Origin: Dolichospermum compactum NIES-806
GTDB taxonomy: Bacteria > Cyanobacteriota > Cyanobacteriia > Cyanobacteriales > Nostocaceae
Direction: 5' to 3'
NCBI RefSeq assembly: GCF_002368115.1
Contig: NZ_AP018316.1
Coordinates: forward strand, 1,742,585-1,806,584
DNA: 64,000 nt
Under the pieces are notes generated by a model. That model was not told where the DNA came from and ran no database searches. It worked only from the letters and a program-made list of their open reading frames with translations. Of the stretch, positions 8,360 through 17,050 are shown piece after piece; positions within the stretch are counted from its first letter, which is position 1; each line of letters starts with the position of its first letter. The position numbers and the translations under genes were made by a program.

Positions 8360-8448
8360 ATGATAATTTACGAGATCAAAGTCAAAGGAAAAGACAAGCA
8401 ATAGACGAAGCCAGATTCTTCCTCAATTCATTCCCATGCAGAGCATAG
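8360..8448 (+). pseudogene. TnpB (IS200/IS605 accessory nuclease) N-terminal relic
   Basis: ATG at 8360 opens MIIYEIKVKGKDKQ. It is followed in the next frame by AIDEARFFLNSFPCRA, which matches the usual TnpB opening (xVYEFKVKGKxxQxxAIDEAIR). A one-base frameshift and the loss of everything beyond about 30 codons make it a relic. Confidence 0.6.
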
Positions 8449-8461
8449 GAACGAAATGATT

Positions 8462-9212
8462 TTATTTTTTGGGTGGAGTGAAACCAAACTTTGTAAATAT
8501 CCAGTGATACCATTCTTGATGAGTGGTAACAAAATTTAAAGCTGATTCCAAATCTATGTCTAAATCTTTGTTATGAATACTGATAATTAGATCATAAATC
8601 AAATCAAAGAGAATCCTATCTTCTTGTTCTTAGGACTTACGCAAGTGTCACACCAAAAATCTGTTGTAGGGTACGTCAGACTGCATAAATTCTGCAAATA
8701 AACAGATTGTTGATATCTGACGCACCCTACCAATGTGCCAGTTGCGTAAGTCCTGGTTCTAACACAATTTTTCTATAAAAATGATAAGTAAATGTGGCAT
8801 CATAACTAGCGGTATGTGCCATATTCGGCAAAAAATATTGATTATAAGCTCGCAGATTCAAGTATTTACTCAGATACTCTAAAGAATAACTTTCTAAATT
8901 TGGAAAACAGTCTTTAGCTAAAATCCAAGTACAATCAAATTCTAAATTATGCAAAGGTAAACCAACTTGCCGAAAACTATGCTTGAGGATATCAATATCA
9001 TGTTCTGCATAGTGACAGATAATTTTTTTCTCTTCAACAATAGTCAGAAATTCTGTTAGTAAAGTTTTGAGACTTTTGAGATTTAAAACATTTTGAAAAC
9101 CATGAGAGTTACCATCACAAAAACCTTCATAAATTAGCACACCTTGACTATTAACAATAGCTAATTCAGTTAAATTTGGGTTACTTTCAGTATCTAAAAT
9201 AACAAAGTTTAT
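8462..9212 (-). pseudogene. DEDDh-type 3'-5' exonuclease, interrupted by a MITE
   Basis: Reading on the minus strand, the frame opens NFVILDTESNPNLTELAIVN (the DTE motif of an exonuclease Exo I block) with ATA at 9210-9212 where ATG is expected. It continues through HYAEHDIDILKHSF and HTASYDATFTYHFY (Exo III-like block) to about 8760. It then meets the 123-bp element at 8632-8754 and resumes beyond it as EQEDRILFDLIYDLI...TPPKK, with a stop at 8462. The gene therefore has an apparently mutated start and a transposon insertion. The reading frame on both sides is otherwise open, so inactivation looks recent. Confidence 0.75.
8632..8754. mobile_element. 123-bp MITE, AGGACTTACGCAA family, copy 1
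   Basis: The ends are AGGACTTACGCAAGTGTCAC and, on the other strand, AGGACTTACGCAACTGGCAC. Internal GTAGGGTACGTCAGA and TCTGACGCACCCTAC form a second inverted repeat, so the whole element can fold into one hairpin. It is 123 bp, the same length as the copy at 46343, from which it differs at about three bases. It interrupts an exonuclease gene. The end sequence is shared with the IS remnant at 50360-50996, its likely transposase source. Confidence 0.85.
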
Positions 9213-9373
9213 ATTTACTTATCAGTAGATAATCGTAATACCCGTGCTAATTATAGCATAAATTATAAAGAACCGATTTCACCAAATATCAGTTCCCAAA
9301 CCCCAAAAATAATCTGGGGAATGGGTAAAAGTTGATAATGTCAATTGTCAGTTATCAATTATCAACTCAGCTA

Positions 9374-10717
9374 TTACCTACGTTTACCAGAACGACGTGG
9401 TGTAGGAGAATTAGAACCAGGCTTTTTATCACCTGCGGCTGTGCGTGAAGAAGGTTGTCTAGGTGATTTTGAAGAAGCAGATTTAGGAGCAGAACGACGA
9501 GTCCGCTGATTTCCACCACCACCAGAAGGAGCTTTACGTCCATTGGGAATTGGTTCAGCCTTAATTTCCGGGTTCACAGCAAAACCATCTACCACTTCTT
9601 TCGGTAAACGCTGCTCAATCAGGGTTTCAATATCCGCTAACAAATGATGTTCATCAACACATACAAGAGATATCGCTTGTCCTTCCGCACCAGCGCGTCC
9701 AGTCCGACCAATGCGATGTACATAATCCTCTGGGACATTGGGTAAATCGTAATTAATAACATGAGGTAGCTCGCTAATATCAAGACCCCGCGCAGCAATA
9801 TCCGTTGCTACCAATACCTGCAAAGTCCCGTCTTTAAACTTAGCTAAAGCGTGAGTTCGCGCTCCCTGACTCTTATTACCATGAATAGCGAGCGCCTGAA
9901 TCCGGTCCTCACCCAACTGCTTCACCAACCGGTCAGCGCCATGCTTCGTGCGGCTAAATACTAATACTTGATACCATTTGTTTTCTCGAATCAGATGGGA
10001 AAGTAATTGCCGCTTCCGTTCTCTGTCCACATGATAAACTTTTTGTGATATCGTTGCCGCAGTTACGTTCCGGCGTGCGACTTCAATCATAGTCGGGTTA
10101 TTTAGTAACCCAGCCGCAAGAGTTTTAACTTTATCAGAGAAAGTCGCAAAAAATAGCAAATTCTGCCGCTGTTTAGGTAGAAGTGAAAGAATACGCCGGA
10201 TATCATTAATAAAACCCATGTCCAGCATTCGGTCTGCTTCATCCAGTACCAACACTTCCACACGGGACAAATTCACAGTCCCTTGTTGGACATGATCTAA
10301 CAATCGTCCTGGAGTTGAAACCAAAATATCTACACGGGTTCTCAATTTCTGTTTTTGGGGACCAATACTCACTCCCCCAAACATCACCATTGAATTCAGA
10401 TTCAAATATTTACCATAATCACGGACACTTTCTTGCACCTGTGCAGCAAGTTCACGGGTAGGAGTCAGAATTAAGGCGCGAATTGGCGGAAATCCATGAG
10501 AATTACTAGAAATGCCCTTATTTGCAGACAAGCGATGTAACAAAGGCAGAGTGAAACTGGCAGTTTTACCAGTACCCGTTTGCGCTCCAGCCATAATATC
10601 ACCACCAGACAATACCACAGGGATAGCCTGTTTCTGGATTGGTGTAGGTTTATCATATCCCAGATCAGTGACAGCACGAACAATTTCTGGGGACAAGCCG
10701 AGATTAGAAAAAGACAT
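9374..10717 (-). CDS. DEAD-box ATP-dependent RNA helicase (RhlE-like)
   Basis: About 447 residues. Helicase motifs in order: PTPIQKQAIP (Q motif), AGAQTGTGKT (motif I), PTRELAAQ, DEADRMLDMGF (motif II), FATFS (motif III, FAT for SAT), and HRIGRTGRAG (motif VI). A basic, low-complexity tail rich in Ser, Arg, Lys and Pro follows the helicase core. It unwinds RNA duplexes; cyanobacterial members often act in cold or redox stress. The start MSFSNLGLSPEIV at 10717 is preceded by a good ribosome-binding site (GGAG, six bases away), so the longer frame to 10750 is rejected. Confidence 0.9.
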   Translation of the reverse strand: MSFSNLGLSPEIVRAVTDLGYDKPTPIQKQAIPVVLSGGDIMAGAQTGTGKTASFTLPLLHRLSANKGISSNSHGFPPIRALILTPTRELAAQVQESVRDYGKYLNLNSMVMFGGVSIGPQKQKLRTRVDILVSTPGRLLDHVQQGTVNLSRVEVLVLDEADRMLDMGFINDIRRILSLLPKQRQNLLFFATFSDKVKTLAAGLLNNPTMIEVARRNVTAATISQKVYHVDRERKRQLLSHLIRENKWYQVLVFSRTKHGADRLVKQLGEDRIQALAIHGNKSQGARTHALAKFKDGTLQVLVATDIAARGLDISELPHVINYDLPNVPEDYVHRIGRTGRAGAEGQAISLVCVDEHHLLADIETLIEQRLPKEVVDGFAVNPEIKAEPIPNGRKAPSGGGGNQRTRRSAPKSASSKSPRQPSSRTAAGDKKPGSNSPTPRRSGKRR

Positions 10718-11021
10718 AGAACTCCAAGAATAACATCGGCCTGTCGCCAATCACGGCTTCAGTCTTAGGCGGACGAATGGTTTAAAATACACAAATGGGC
10801 AGTAAGCACCAAGACTAGGAGCAAATCCCACAGCCTTCCATGATAGCAGAATTATGGTGAAATCTGAACCTCTAGGAATTATCCCTTATGCTACTTGTAC
10901 CAATAGTAATATAAATAGGGTAAATATTCTTTGTAATTTATCCATTTTAGGAATGATTTAGATGATTACAAAATATAGAATCTATTGGTTAATGTGAAGA
11001 TTCAAATTTTCCTTAAAGATT
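10718..11021. other. Divergent intergenic region (helicase / methyltransferase)
   Basis: Holds the 5' ends of two divergent genes. The first part is more GC-rich; the second is AT-rich, with no clear hairpin or repeat. I see no RNA gene. Confidence 0.5.
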
Positions 11022-12146
11022 ATGTTATGTCCGACTATTTTCTCCTTTTTCTCTGGCTCAGGATTCCTCGATTTAGGATTTGAAACCAGCGGCTATAAAA
11101 TTGCTTATGTCAACGAAATATTTCCTCCATTCATGTCGGCATATCGCTATTCAAGGGAAAAACTCAACCTCCCCCAACCTGAATATGGATATCATCAAGC
11201 AGAAGCCTCAGACGTAAGTAAATTAATAGCAGGAACACCAGCACAACGATTAAATGAATTAGTCAAAGATTCCCGTAAATCAAATAATATAATAGGCTTT
11301 ATTGGTGGTCCACCCTGTCCTGATTTTTCTATTGGTGGCAAAAACAAAGGACATTTAGGCGATAATGGTAAACTCTCATCTGCTTATGTTGAATTGATTT
11401 GTCAAAATTTACCCGATTTCTTTTTATTTGAAAATGTCAAAGGTTTATGGAGAACCACAAAACACCGTTTATTTTTTGAAGAACTAAAAATAAAATTACA
11501 GAAATCCGGTTATATCTTAACAGAACGGTTAATTAATTCTATTGAATATGGTGTCCCTCAAGATAGAGATAGAATTATTTTAATAGGCTTTCAAGATAAA
11601 TTTCTCAAAGATATAAAAACTAAAGATGAATTTACTTTTCCTTGGGAAAAACATATTTTATATCCTCAAGAAAAAGTATTTACCTATCCTTGGCATAAAA
11701 GCCAACCATTTCAAGAAGATTCCATAATTCCTTGTCCTGAAAATATTCCTGAAAAACTCACTGTTGAATATTGGTTTAGAAAAAATCAAGTTCTCAACCA
11801 TGCCAATGCTCAACATCATTTTCAACCAAGAGCAGGTAAAATAAAATTTGCTACTATTGCTGAAGGAGATGATTCCAAAAAATCATTTAAACGTTTGCAC
11901 AGGTGGCGTTATTCTCCCACAGCTTGCTATGGTAATAATGAAGTCCATTTACATCCTTACAAAATTAGACGTATTTCTATAGCCGAAGCTTTAGCAATTC
12001 AATCCTTACCTGCTAATTTTTCCCTTCCAGAAAATATGTCACTTACGAATATGTTTAAAACCGTTGGTAACGGTGTTCCCTACTTAGCAGCAAAAGCCTT
12101 AGCACAAACTATTCTTGACTTTTTAAACGCTGAGTTGCAAGATTAA
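11022..12146 (+). CDS. DNA cytosine-5 methyltransferase (solitary)
   Basis: 374 residues with the family motifs in order: motif I FSFFSGSGFLDLGFE, motif IV GGPPCPDFS at about residues 94-102 (catalytic Cys), motif VI FENVKGL near residue 137, motif VIII YGVPQDRDRIILIGF, and motif X VGNGVPYLAAKALA at the C-terminus. It transfers a methyl group from SAM to cytosine C5. No restriction endonuclease gene is adjacent, so it is a solitary methylase or the remainder of a restriction-modification system. Its recognition sequence cannot be read from the protein. The gene is more AT-rich than its neighbours. Confidence 0.88.
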   Translation: MLCPTIFSFFSGSGFLDLGFETSGYKIAYVNEIFPPFMSAYRYSREKLNLPQPEYGYHQAEASDVSKLIAGTPAQRLNELVKDSRKSNNIIGFIGGPPCPDFSIGGKNKGHLGDNGKLSSAYVELICQNLPDFFLFENVKGLWRTTKHRLFFEELKIKLQKSGYILTERLINSIEYGVPQDRDRIILIGFQDKFLKDIKTKDEFTFPWEKHILYPQEKVFTYPWHKSQPFQEDSIIPCPENIPEKLTVEYWFRKNQVLNHANAQHHFQPRAGKIKFATIAEGDDSKKSFKRLHRWRYSPTACYGNNEVHLHPYKIRRISIAEALAIQSLPANFSLPENMSLTNMFKTVGNGVPYLAAKALAQTILDFLNAELQD

Positions 12147-12165
12147 GGGCGCAGGCCTTGCGCCC
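12147..12165. terminator. Hairpin after methyltransferase gene
   Basis: GGGCGC and GCGCCC flank AGGCCTT, a perfect 6-bp stem directly after the stop. The same 19-base hairpin occurs at 33346-33364, so it is also a dispersed repeat in this genome. Confidence 0.5.
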
Positions 12166-12253
12166 CTACTTTCCGACTTTTCTTGATATGTAGTTTAATA
12201 TATAAGAAATACTTTAATTTTCATCAAGTTTAATAAACCCTACCAGAAAAACT

Positions 12254-12940
12254 ATGGCAGCAGACTATCCAAACATTGATATTGCACCATTTATTGACCA
12301 CTCTCTGCTATTACCAATTGCTACCCCAGAGCAAATTAGTCAATGGTGCGATGAGGCATATAGATATAACTTTGCAGCGGTTTGTGTAAATCCCTGTTAT
12401 GTTAAGCAAGTAGCAGAACTTTTGTATAAAAAAAATCCTCAAGTTTGTACAGTCATTGGTTTTCCCAATGGTGCAAATACTTCAGCCGTCAAGTTATATG
12501 AAGCTAAAGAAGCAGTAGACAATGGTGCTACTGAGTTGGATGTAGTTATTAATTTAGGGTGGTTAAAAGCGGGAAAAACAGAGGAAGTTCACCGAGAAAT
12601 TGCCACAATTTGTGAAGAAGCTGGACAACCTGTAAAGGTAATTTTAGAAACTAGCCTGCTTACGGATACAGAGAAACAAATCGCTGCGGAACTGGCTATG
12701 GATGCTGGTGCTGCATTCTTAAAAACCAGTACAGGTTGGAATGGTGGCGCAACTGTAGCTGATGTGAAGCTTTTAAAAGAGATAGCAAAAGATCGTGTAG
12801 GCATCAAAGCATCAGGAGGTATTCGCACTCATAATGATGCTTTAGAATTAATTATGGCTGGTGCAACTAGATTAGGCACATCTCGCGGTGTGGATTTACT
12901 TCGTCAACGCCATAATCCAGAAAAAGAAACAACTAATTGA
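12254..12940 (+). CDS. deoC: Deoxyribose-phosphate aldolase
   Basis: This class I aldolase of 228 residues cleaves 2-deoxyribose-5-phosphate to glyceraldehyde-3-phosphate and acetaldehyde in deoxynucleoside catabolism. The family segments are FIDHSLL near the N-terminus, FAAVCVNPCYV, ATELDVVINLGWL, and the Schiff-base lysine in FLKTSTGW, followed by VGIKASGGIRT. The length fits the family. It lies upstream of recO on the same strand, with a minus-strand SMR-like gene between. Confidence 0.95.
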   Translation: MAADYPNIDIAPFIDHSLLLPIATPEQISQWCDEAYRYNFAAVCVNPCYVKQVAELLYKKNPQVCTVIGFPNGANTSAVKLYEAKEAVDNGATELDVVINLGWLKAGKTEEVHREIATICEEAGQPVKVILETSLLTDTEKQIAAELAMDAGAAFLKTSTGWNGGATVADVKLLKEIAKDRVGIKASGGIRTHNDALELIMAGATRLGTSRGVDLLRQRHNPEKETTN

Positions 12941-13414
12941 TACCTACGAAATGATCAGGTAATTTCACAAATTGACTAGACAATAATTAGTTTCTATTGT
13001 AACATTTGTCTTGAATACCTATTTTAACCGTCTTACATCATTTTCCAAATCAAAAATCTGAGAGTGGTAATGTGGCATTGAACATACCCTTTGCTGAAAA
13101 AAGGTAGAAGTTATCACAGATAATACATCAATAAGGTGCAAGGTTTTGGCTAGGAGAGGTTGACAAAAGCAAGCATTTTTGTATAAAAAAACTTCCCTCT
13201 ATAATCACTAAAAAACTTATTCAGCAAACCCTAATGATAGACAAAAAAGTGATATTTTTCTCCTACTTCTCCTAGTTTCGGAAGTCTTCATTTTTGGGTT
13301 ATAGCAACGATCAAGGTGGTTAGGACATGAATTGTTCGTGTCAACGTACCGTAGGTATTCATGAAACTCCGTCCACAACAGGTTTTTACTCGTGACTCCT
13401 GCTATAAAAGGCTA
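12941..13414. other. Intergenic region between deoC and SMR-like gene
   Basis: No gene, hairpin terminator or known repeat is obvious. A short ATGAAT...ATTCAT inverted pair lies near 13327-13361. The two flanking genes converge here. Confidence 0.4.
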
Positions 13415-13723
13415 CTAAGAAAATGCTGAAAGTAAAATCAGTGCTGCGATCGCTAGAACAATCCCACCAATTTCATAAGCATTGAGAGATTCCTGAAAAA
13501 AAATAACACCTACAGATGCTAGTAATAAAACTGTAGAAACGGAATAAACTACGCCTAATGTTGCTAGTTTCATGTGTTTCATTACATATACCCACCCAAA
13601 AGCGGTAGAAGCTAAAATAATTACGCCAATAAAAAACCAACTTTTTTTTAATGAGATTTCATTGTTACTAGCAACTTTCAGAAAGTAATCACCAATAACA
13701 CCAAGTGAGCTTAAAGCAATCAC
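13415..13723 (-). CDS. Small multidrug-resistance/EamA-like membrane protein
   Basis: About 102 residues with four hydrophobic segments (roughly residues 1-20, 28-48, 56-77 and 82-101), the size and topology of EmrE/DMT-type half transporters. Segment four contains FFQESLNAYEIGGIVLA, the usual E-x-(L/I)...G-x-x-L pattern of these proteins. The start is a GTG at 13723; an in-frame ATA six codons upstream could be a lost ATG. The substrate is unknown. Confidence 0.65.
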   Translation of the reverse strand: MIALSSLGVIGDYFLKVASNNEISLKKSWFFIGVIILASTAFGWVYVMKHMKLATLGVVYSVSTVLLLASVGVIFFQESLNAYEIGGIVLAIAALILLSAFS

Positions 13724-13868
13724 GGCTAAAACAGCTATGCCTGTTTGGTTGATAAGATTGGGACAATTGAAAATTAAGCGCTGTTGGCAGCGGATGTTTA
13801 CATAGATAGTATACCAGTTTTTTACTTAAATAAGTAACATTTAAATTAGGGTGGTTGAAAGCAGGGAA

Positions 13869-14798
13869 ATGAGCAAAACCTACAAAGCAATTGGTATTAA
13901 TCTCAAGGCGCAAGCATTGGGCGAATCTGATAAAATAGTTACAATTTTAACTCAAGAATTTGGGTTAATTCGGGCAGTTGCGACGGGAGTGCGGAAACAA
14001 AACTCCAGCTTGGGTGGGAGAATGGGGATGTTTGTCATTAATGAATTACTCATTTCCCAAGGACGAAATCTCGATAGAATTACTCAAGCTGAAACTATAA
14101 AGACTTATCCGGGTTTATCTAAAGATTTGGGTAAATTAGCTGCTAGTCAATATTTAGCGGAAATAGTTTTGTGTCAAGCGTTAAGCGAACAACCGCAAAC
14201 AGAACTTTATGAGTTATTTAATGAGCATATTCAGCGGCTAGAGGATATACCCAGAACAGAAATAAACTGTGTAGTTGCCTATCTAGCTCAAGGTGTATTT
14301 CAAATTTTATCCTTAGCAGGACTAACACCACAAGTAGAGTCTTGTTGTTTAACTCAACGGCTTTTAACCCCAGACTGGACAAATCCCCATTGGCAAGTTG
14401 GATTTAGCATCCCTTCTGGTGGCATAATTTGTTTAGACGCTTGGAAAACCTTGCGAACAGAAATAGAGCAAGAGAAACGGGAAAATAGGGAAATGGAGGA
14501 AAAAAGTCAGACAAATGTTTCCCATTCCCAGTTCTGTAACTCTAACCCTGGCTACGAAACGGTTTTTCACCAGCAGGAGTTACCAATTATTTCTCGTCGG
14601 TTAAATGGGAAACAACTGGTTATGCTTCAACACCTGTCGGAAACAGAGATAATACAAATAGATGTAGCCGACTATTCTGGATGGTTAGCTGTTGAGCAAA
14701 TTTTACGCCAGTATGTTCAGTATCATTTAGGACAACCTATTCGCTCTGCCACTTTGATTGACTCCTATTTTGCCGCCAACCATGATGCAATCGTCTGA
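13869..14798 (+). CDS. recO: DNA repair protein RecO
   Basis: About 309 residues. The N-terminal OB-fold opens YKAIGINLKAQALGESDKIV and continues with GLIRAVATGVRKQNSS, the RecO signature. RecO loads RecA with RecR and anneals SSB-coated strands in recombinational repair. A charged insertion (EQEKRENREMEEKSQ) lies before the C-terminal region. The start is taken as MSKTYKAIG at 13869, just after GGGA; a GTG six codons upstream is possible. The end overlaps the MFS gene. Confidence 0.88.
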   Translation: MSKTYKAIGINLKAQALGESDKIVTILTQEFGLIRAVATGVRKQNSSLGGRMGMFVINELLISQGRNLDRITQAETIKTYPGLSKDLGKLAASQYLAEIVLCQALSEQPQTELYELFNEHIQRLEDIPRTEINCVVAYLAQGVFQILSLAGLTPQVESCCLTQRLLTPDWTNPHWQVGFSIPSGGIICLDAWKTLRTEIEQEKRENREMEEKSQTNVSHSQFCNSNPGYETVFHQQELPIISRRLNGKQLVMLQHLSETEIIQIDVADYSGWLAVEQILRQYVQYHLGQPIRSATLIDSYFAANHDAIV

Positions 14799-16401
14799 TT
14801 TAAATAAAAAAAGCCGAACTCACTCACCTAGCGACGCTAAAAAAAAGCATAAAGCATTAGATCATAATGTCACTGCTGTTCCTAAACTTAGTCATATTCA
14901 TAGTCCAGAAATGTCACTCAAAGATGTTTCTGAAGATGGAAATTGTCCAGTAGAAATTCCATTAACTGATATTTCTCCAGCCTCGGAAATCAAATCTGAT
15001 CCAGCATTAAAAGGTACGGAATCGAATGGTAAACTAACGACGGATTTAACGCCGGAAACATTGCCATTGATGGGTGCCGATTCTGGGGGTACGGATTCTG
15101 CAAATAATCAACAGGCGGGATTTTTACCTGTATTAAAAAACCCTAATTTTCTCGCTCTTTGGGCGGGGCAAGTTTTCTGTCAGTTAGCTGATAAGGTTTA
15201 TTTAGTATTGATGATTGCTTTGATTAATAGCCAGTTTCAAGCTAGTGATCAAAGTATTAGCGGTTGGGTTTCGGCTTTAATGATGGCGTTTACAATTCCT
15301 GCTGTATTATTTGGTTCTGTAGCGGGAGTATTTGTAGATCGTTGGTCAAAAAAAGTTGTTTTGGTAGCATCAAATATTTGGCGTGGTATTCTGGTTTTAC
15401 TTATTCCTACCCTGTTATGGTTAACCCATGATTGGCAGCCTGTGGGCGTTTTACCTGTGGGGTTTTTGATTATTTTAGGTGTGACTTTTTTGGTTTCTAC
15501 CTTAACACAATTTTTTGCCCCGGCAGAACAATCGGCTATTCCTTTAATAGTCAAAGAACAGGATTTGCTTTCGGCTAATTCTCTTTATACAACGACAATG
15601 ATGGCTTCGGTGATTGTGGGTTTTGCGGTAGGAGAACCAGTTTTAGCCTTAGCAGATGGACTCTGGACACAATTAGGTGGTGGTGGGGGATTGGGTAAGG
15701 AAATTTTGGTGGGTGGCAGTTATGCGATCGCTGGGTTAATATTATTTTTACTCCAAACTAACGAAAAACCCCATCCCCCAGAAACAGAATTTCCTCATGT
15801 TTTCTCAGACTTGCGCGACGGGTTACGTTACCTCCAAGAAAATCATCGTATCCGCAACGCTTTATTACAACTAATTATCCTATTTTCTGTCTTTGCTGCC
15901 CTGACTGTGCTGGCAGTTCGCATGGCAGAAATTATCCCGAATATGAAAGCCTCTCAATTCGGCTTTTTATTAGCATCTGCCGGTGTTGGTGTGGCAATTG
16001 GGGCGACAATTCTAGGACAATTTGGACAACGCTTTTCTTATAAACAACTGAGTTTTTGGGGTTGTCTAGGTATGGCAGGATCTTTAATTGGTTTATCACT
16101 GTTCACCACGCAACTTTTACCCGTGCTGCTATTTATAGCTTCCTTGGGAATATTTGGGGCTTTGGTGGGTATCCCTATGCAAACTGCAATCCAAACCGAA
16201 ACACCTCCAGCTATGCGAGGTAAGGTATTTGGACTGCAAAATAACGTGATTAATATTGCCCTTTCTCTCCCCTTGGCTTTAGCTGGTGTGGCGGAAACTT
16301 TTATCGGCTTAAAAGCAGTATTTTTTACCTTAGCTGCCATCGTCTTAGTCGGCGGTCTCTTTACTTGGTATAATTCTGGGAAATCCTCAGAGGTTGTTTG
16401 A
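14782..16401 (+). CDS. MFS transporter with long N-terminal cytoplasmic tail
   Basis: About 539 residues. A hydrophilic, low-complexity N-terminal tail of about 110 residues precedes a 12-helix MFS domain that starts near FLPVLKNPNFLALWAGQVF. The family loop motif appears as GVFVDRWSKK between helices 2 and 3. It resembles MFS_3-type exporters, but the substrate is unknown. The gene overlaps the recO 3' end by 17 bases, with ATGATG at 14782, so the two are probably coupled. Confidence 0.75.
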   Translation: MMQSSDLNKKSRTHSPSDAKKKHKALDHNVTAVPKLSHIHSPEMSLKDVSEDGNCPVEIPLTDISPASEIKSDPALKGTESNGKLTTDLTPETLPLMGADSGGTDSANNQQAGFLPVLKNPNFLALWAGQVFCQLADKVYLVLMIALINSQFQASDQSISGWVSALMMAFTIPAVLFGSVAGVFVDRWSKKVVLVASNIWRGILVLLIPTLLWLTHDWQPVGVLPVGFLIILGVTFLVSTLTQFFAPAEQSAIPLIVKEQDLLSANSLYTTTMMASVIVGFAVGEPVLALADGLWTQLGGGGGLGKEILVGGSYAIAGLILFLLQTNEKPHPPETEFPHVFSDLRDGLRYLQENHRIRNALLQLIILFSVFAALTVLAVRMAEIIPNMKASQFGFLLASAGVGVAIGATILGQFGQRFSYKQLSFWGCLGMAGSLIGLSLFTTQLLPVLLFIASLGIFGALVGIPMQTAIQTETPPAMRGKVFGLQNNVINIALSLPLALAGVAETFIGLKAVFFTLAAIVLVGGLFTWYNSGKSSEVV

Positions 16402-16435
16402 AAAGCGATTGGAAAGATGCCCCCGTCCCGCGAAC

Positions 16436-16543
16436 GCGACTACACAGACAAAACCCACCTATTCCTTCGGAACGCTACGGGAACGTGGGTTCAAAAGCCT
16501 TGACTTTTCATTAGTCCACGCAGGTAGGTGGACTTTGTTTGTA
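16436..16543. repeat. Dispersed inverted-repeat element (CTACACA family), copy 2
   Basis: CTACACAGACAAAACCCACC at the left and GGTGGACTTTGTTTGTAT at the right are imperfect inverted repeats, related to the element at 6074-6162. The core holds an extra short palindromic insert, TTCCTTCGGAACGCTACGG. Confidence 0.6.
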
Positions 16544-17050
16544 TCCCACATTCCGCACCCCCCGGTGTCACAATCGGTTTTTTCTGATTTTTATCCCCAT
16601 TTAATGTTGTATTTTGTACCAAAACCAAGAAATATTGGTAGGCGATAGCGAAGCGCTGCTGCAAGCAGTTCACTAAAACCAAATCTCCAAACGACCAATT
16701 TTCGTTGTGTGACAGTTTAGGGTGCGGAAGGTAGGTTGTATAGTAGCGAGTTATATTCGCCGGAATAACTGCATCAAACTATTGGGTTTCGTGCTAAACT
16801 TAATCCAGCAAGATGCAAAATACTTGCTGGGAATCAACTAAATAATCAGCATATTAATTTGTAATCAAGTTAAAAATTTTATAAATTAATAGCATTATCA
16901 ATAAAGCTATTAATTGTTTAATTGCCCAGATTATTTAGGTTTTAAAGTTAGAGATATCTGAGTTTTTGTGAATACCAAAAATTCGGCTATAACAACTCCA
17001 TAATAAAAACAGTATATTTTACCCTCGCTTTTTTTATAGATAACCGAAGA
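16544..17050. other. Intergenic region upstream of glycosyltransferase cluster
   Basis: Contains a GC-rich palindromic short repeat near 16640-16672 (GCGATAGCGAAGCGCTGCTG). Such interspersed repeats are common in Nostocales. An AT-rich tract follows and probably carries the cluster promoter. No open frame looks real. Confidence 0.4.

Noticed and set aside
10512..10768. Two plus-strand frames at the start of the helicase gene
   Set aside because: Shadow frames opposite a well-supported DEAD-box gene.
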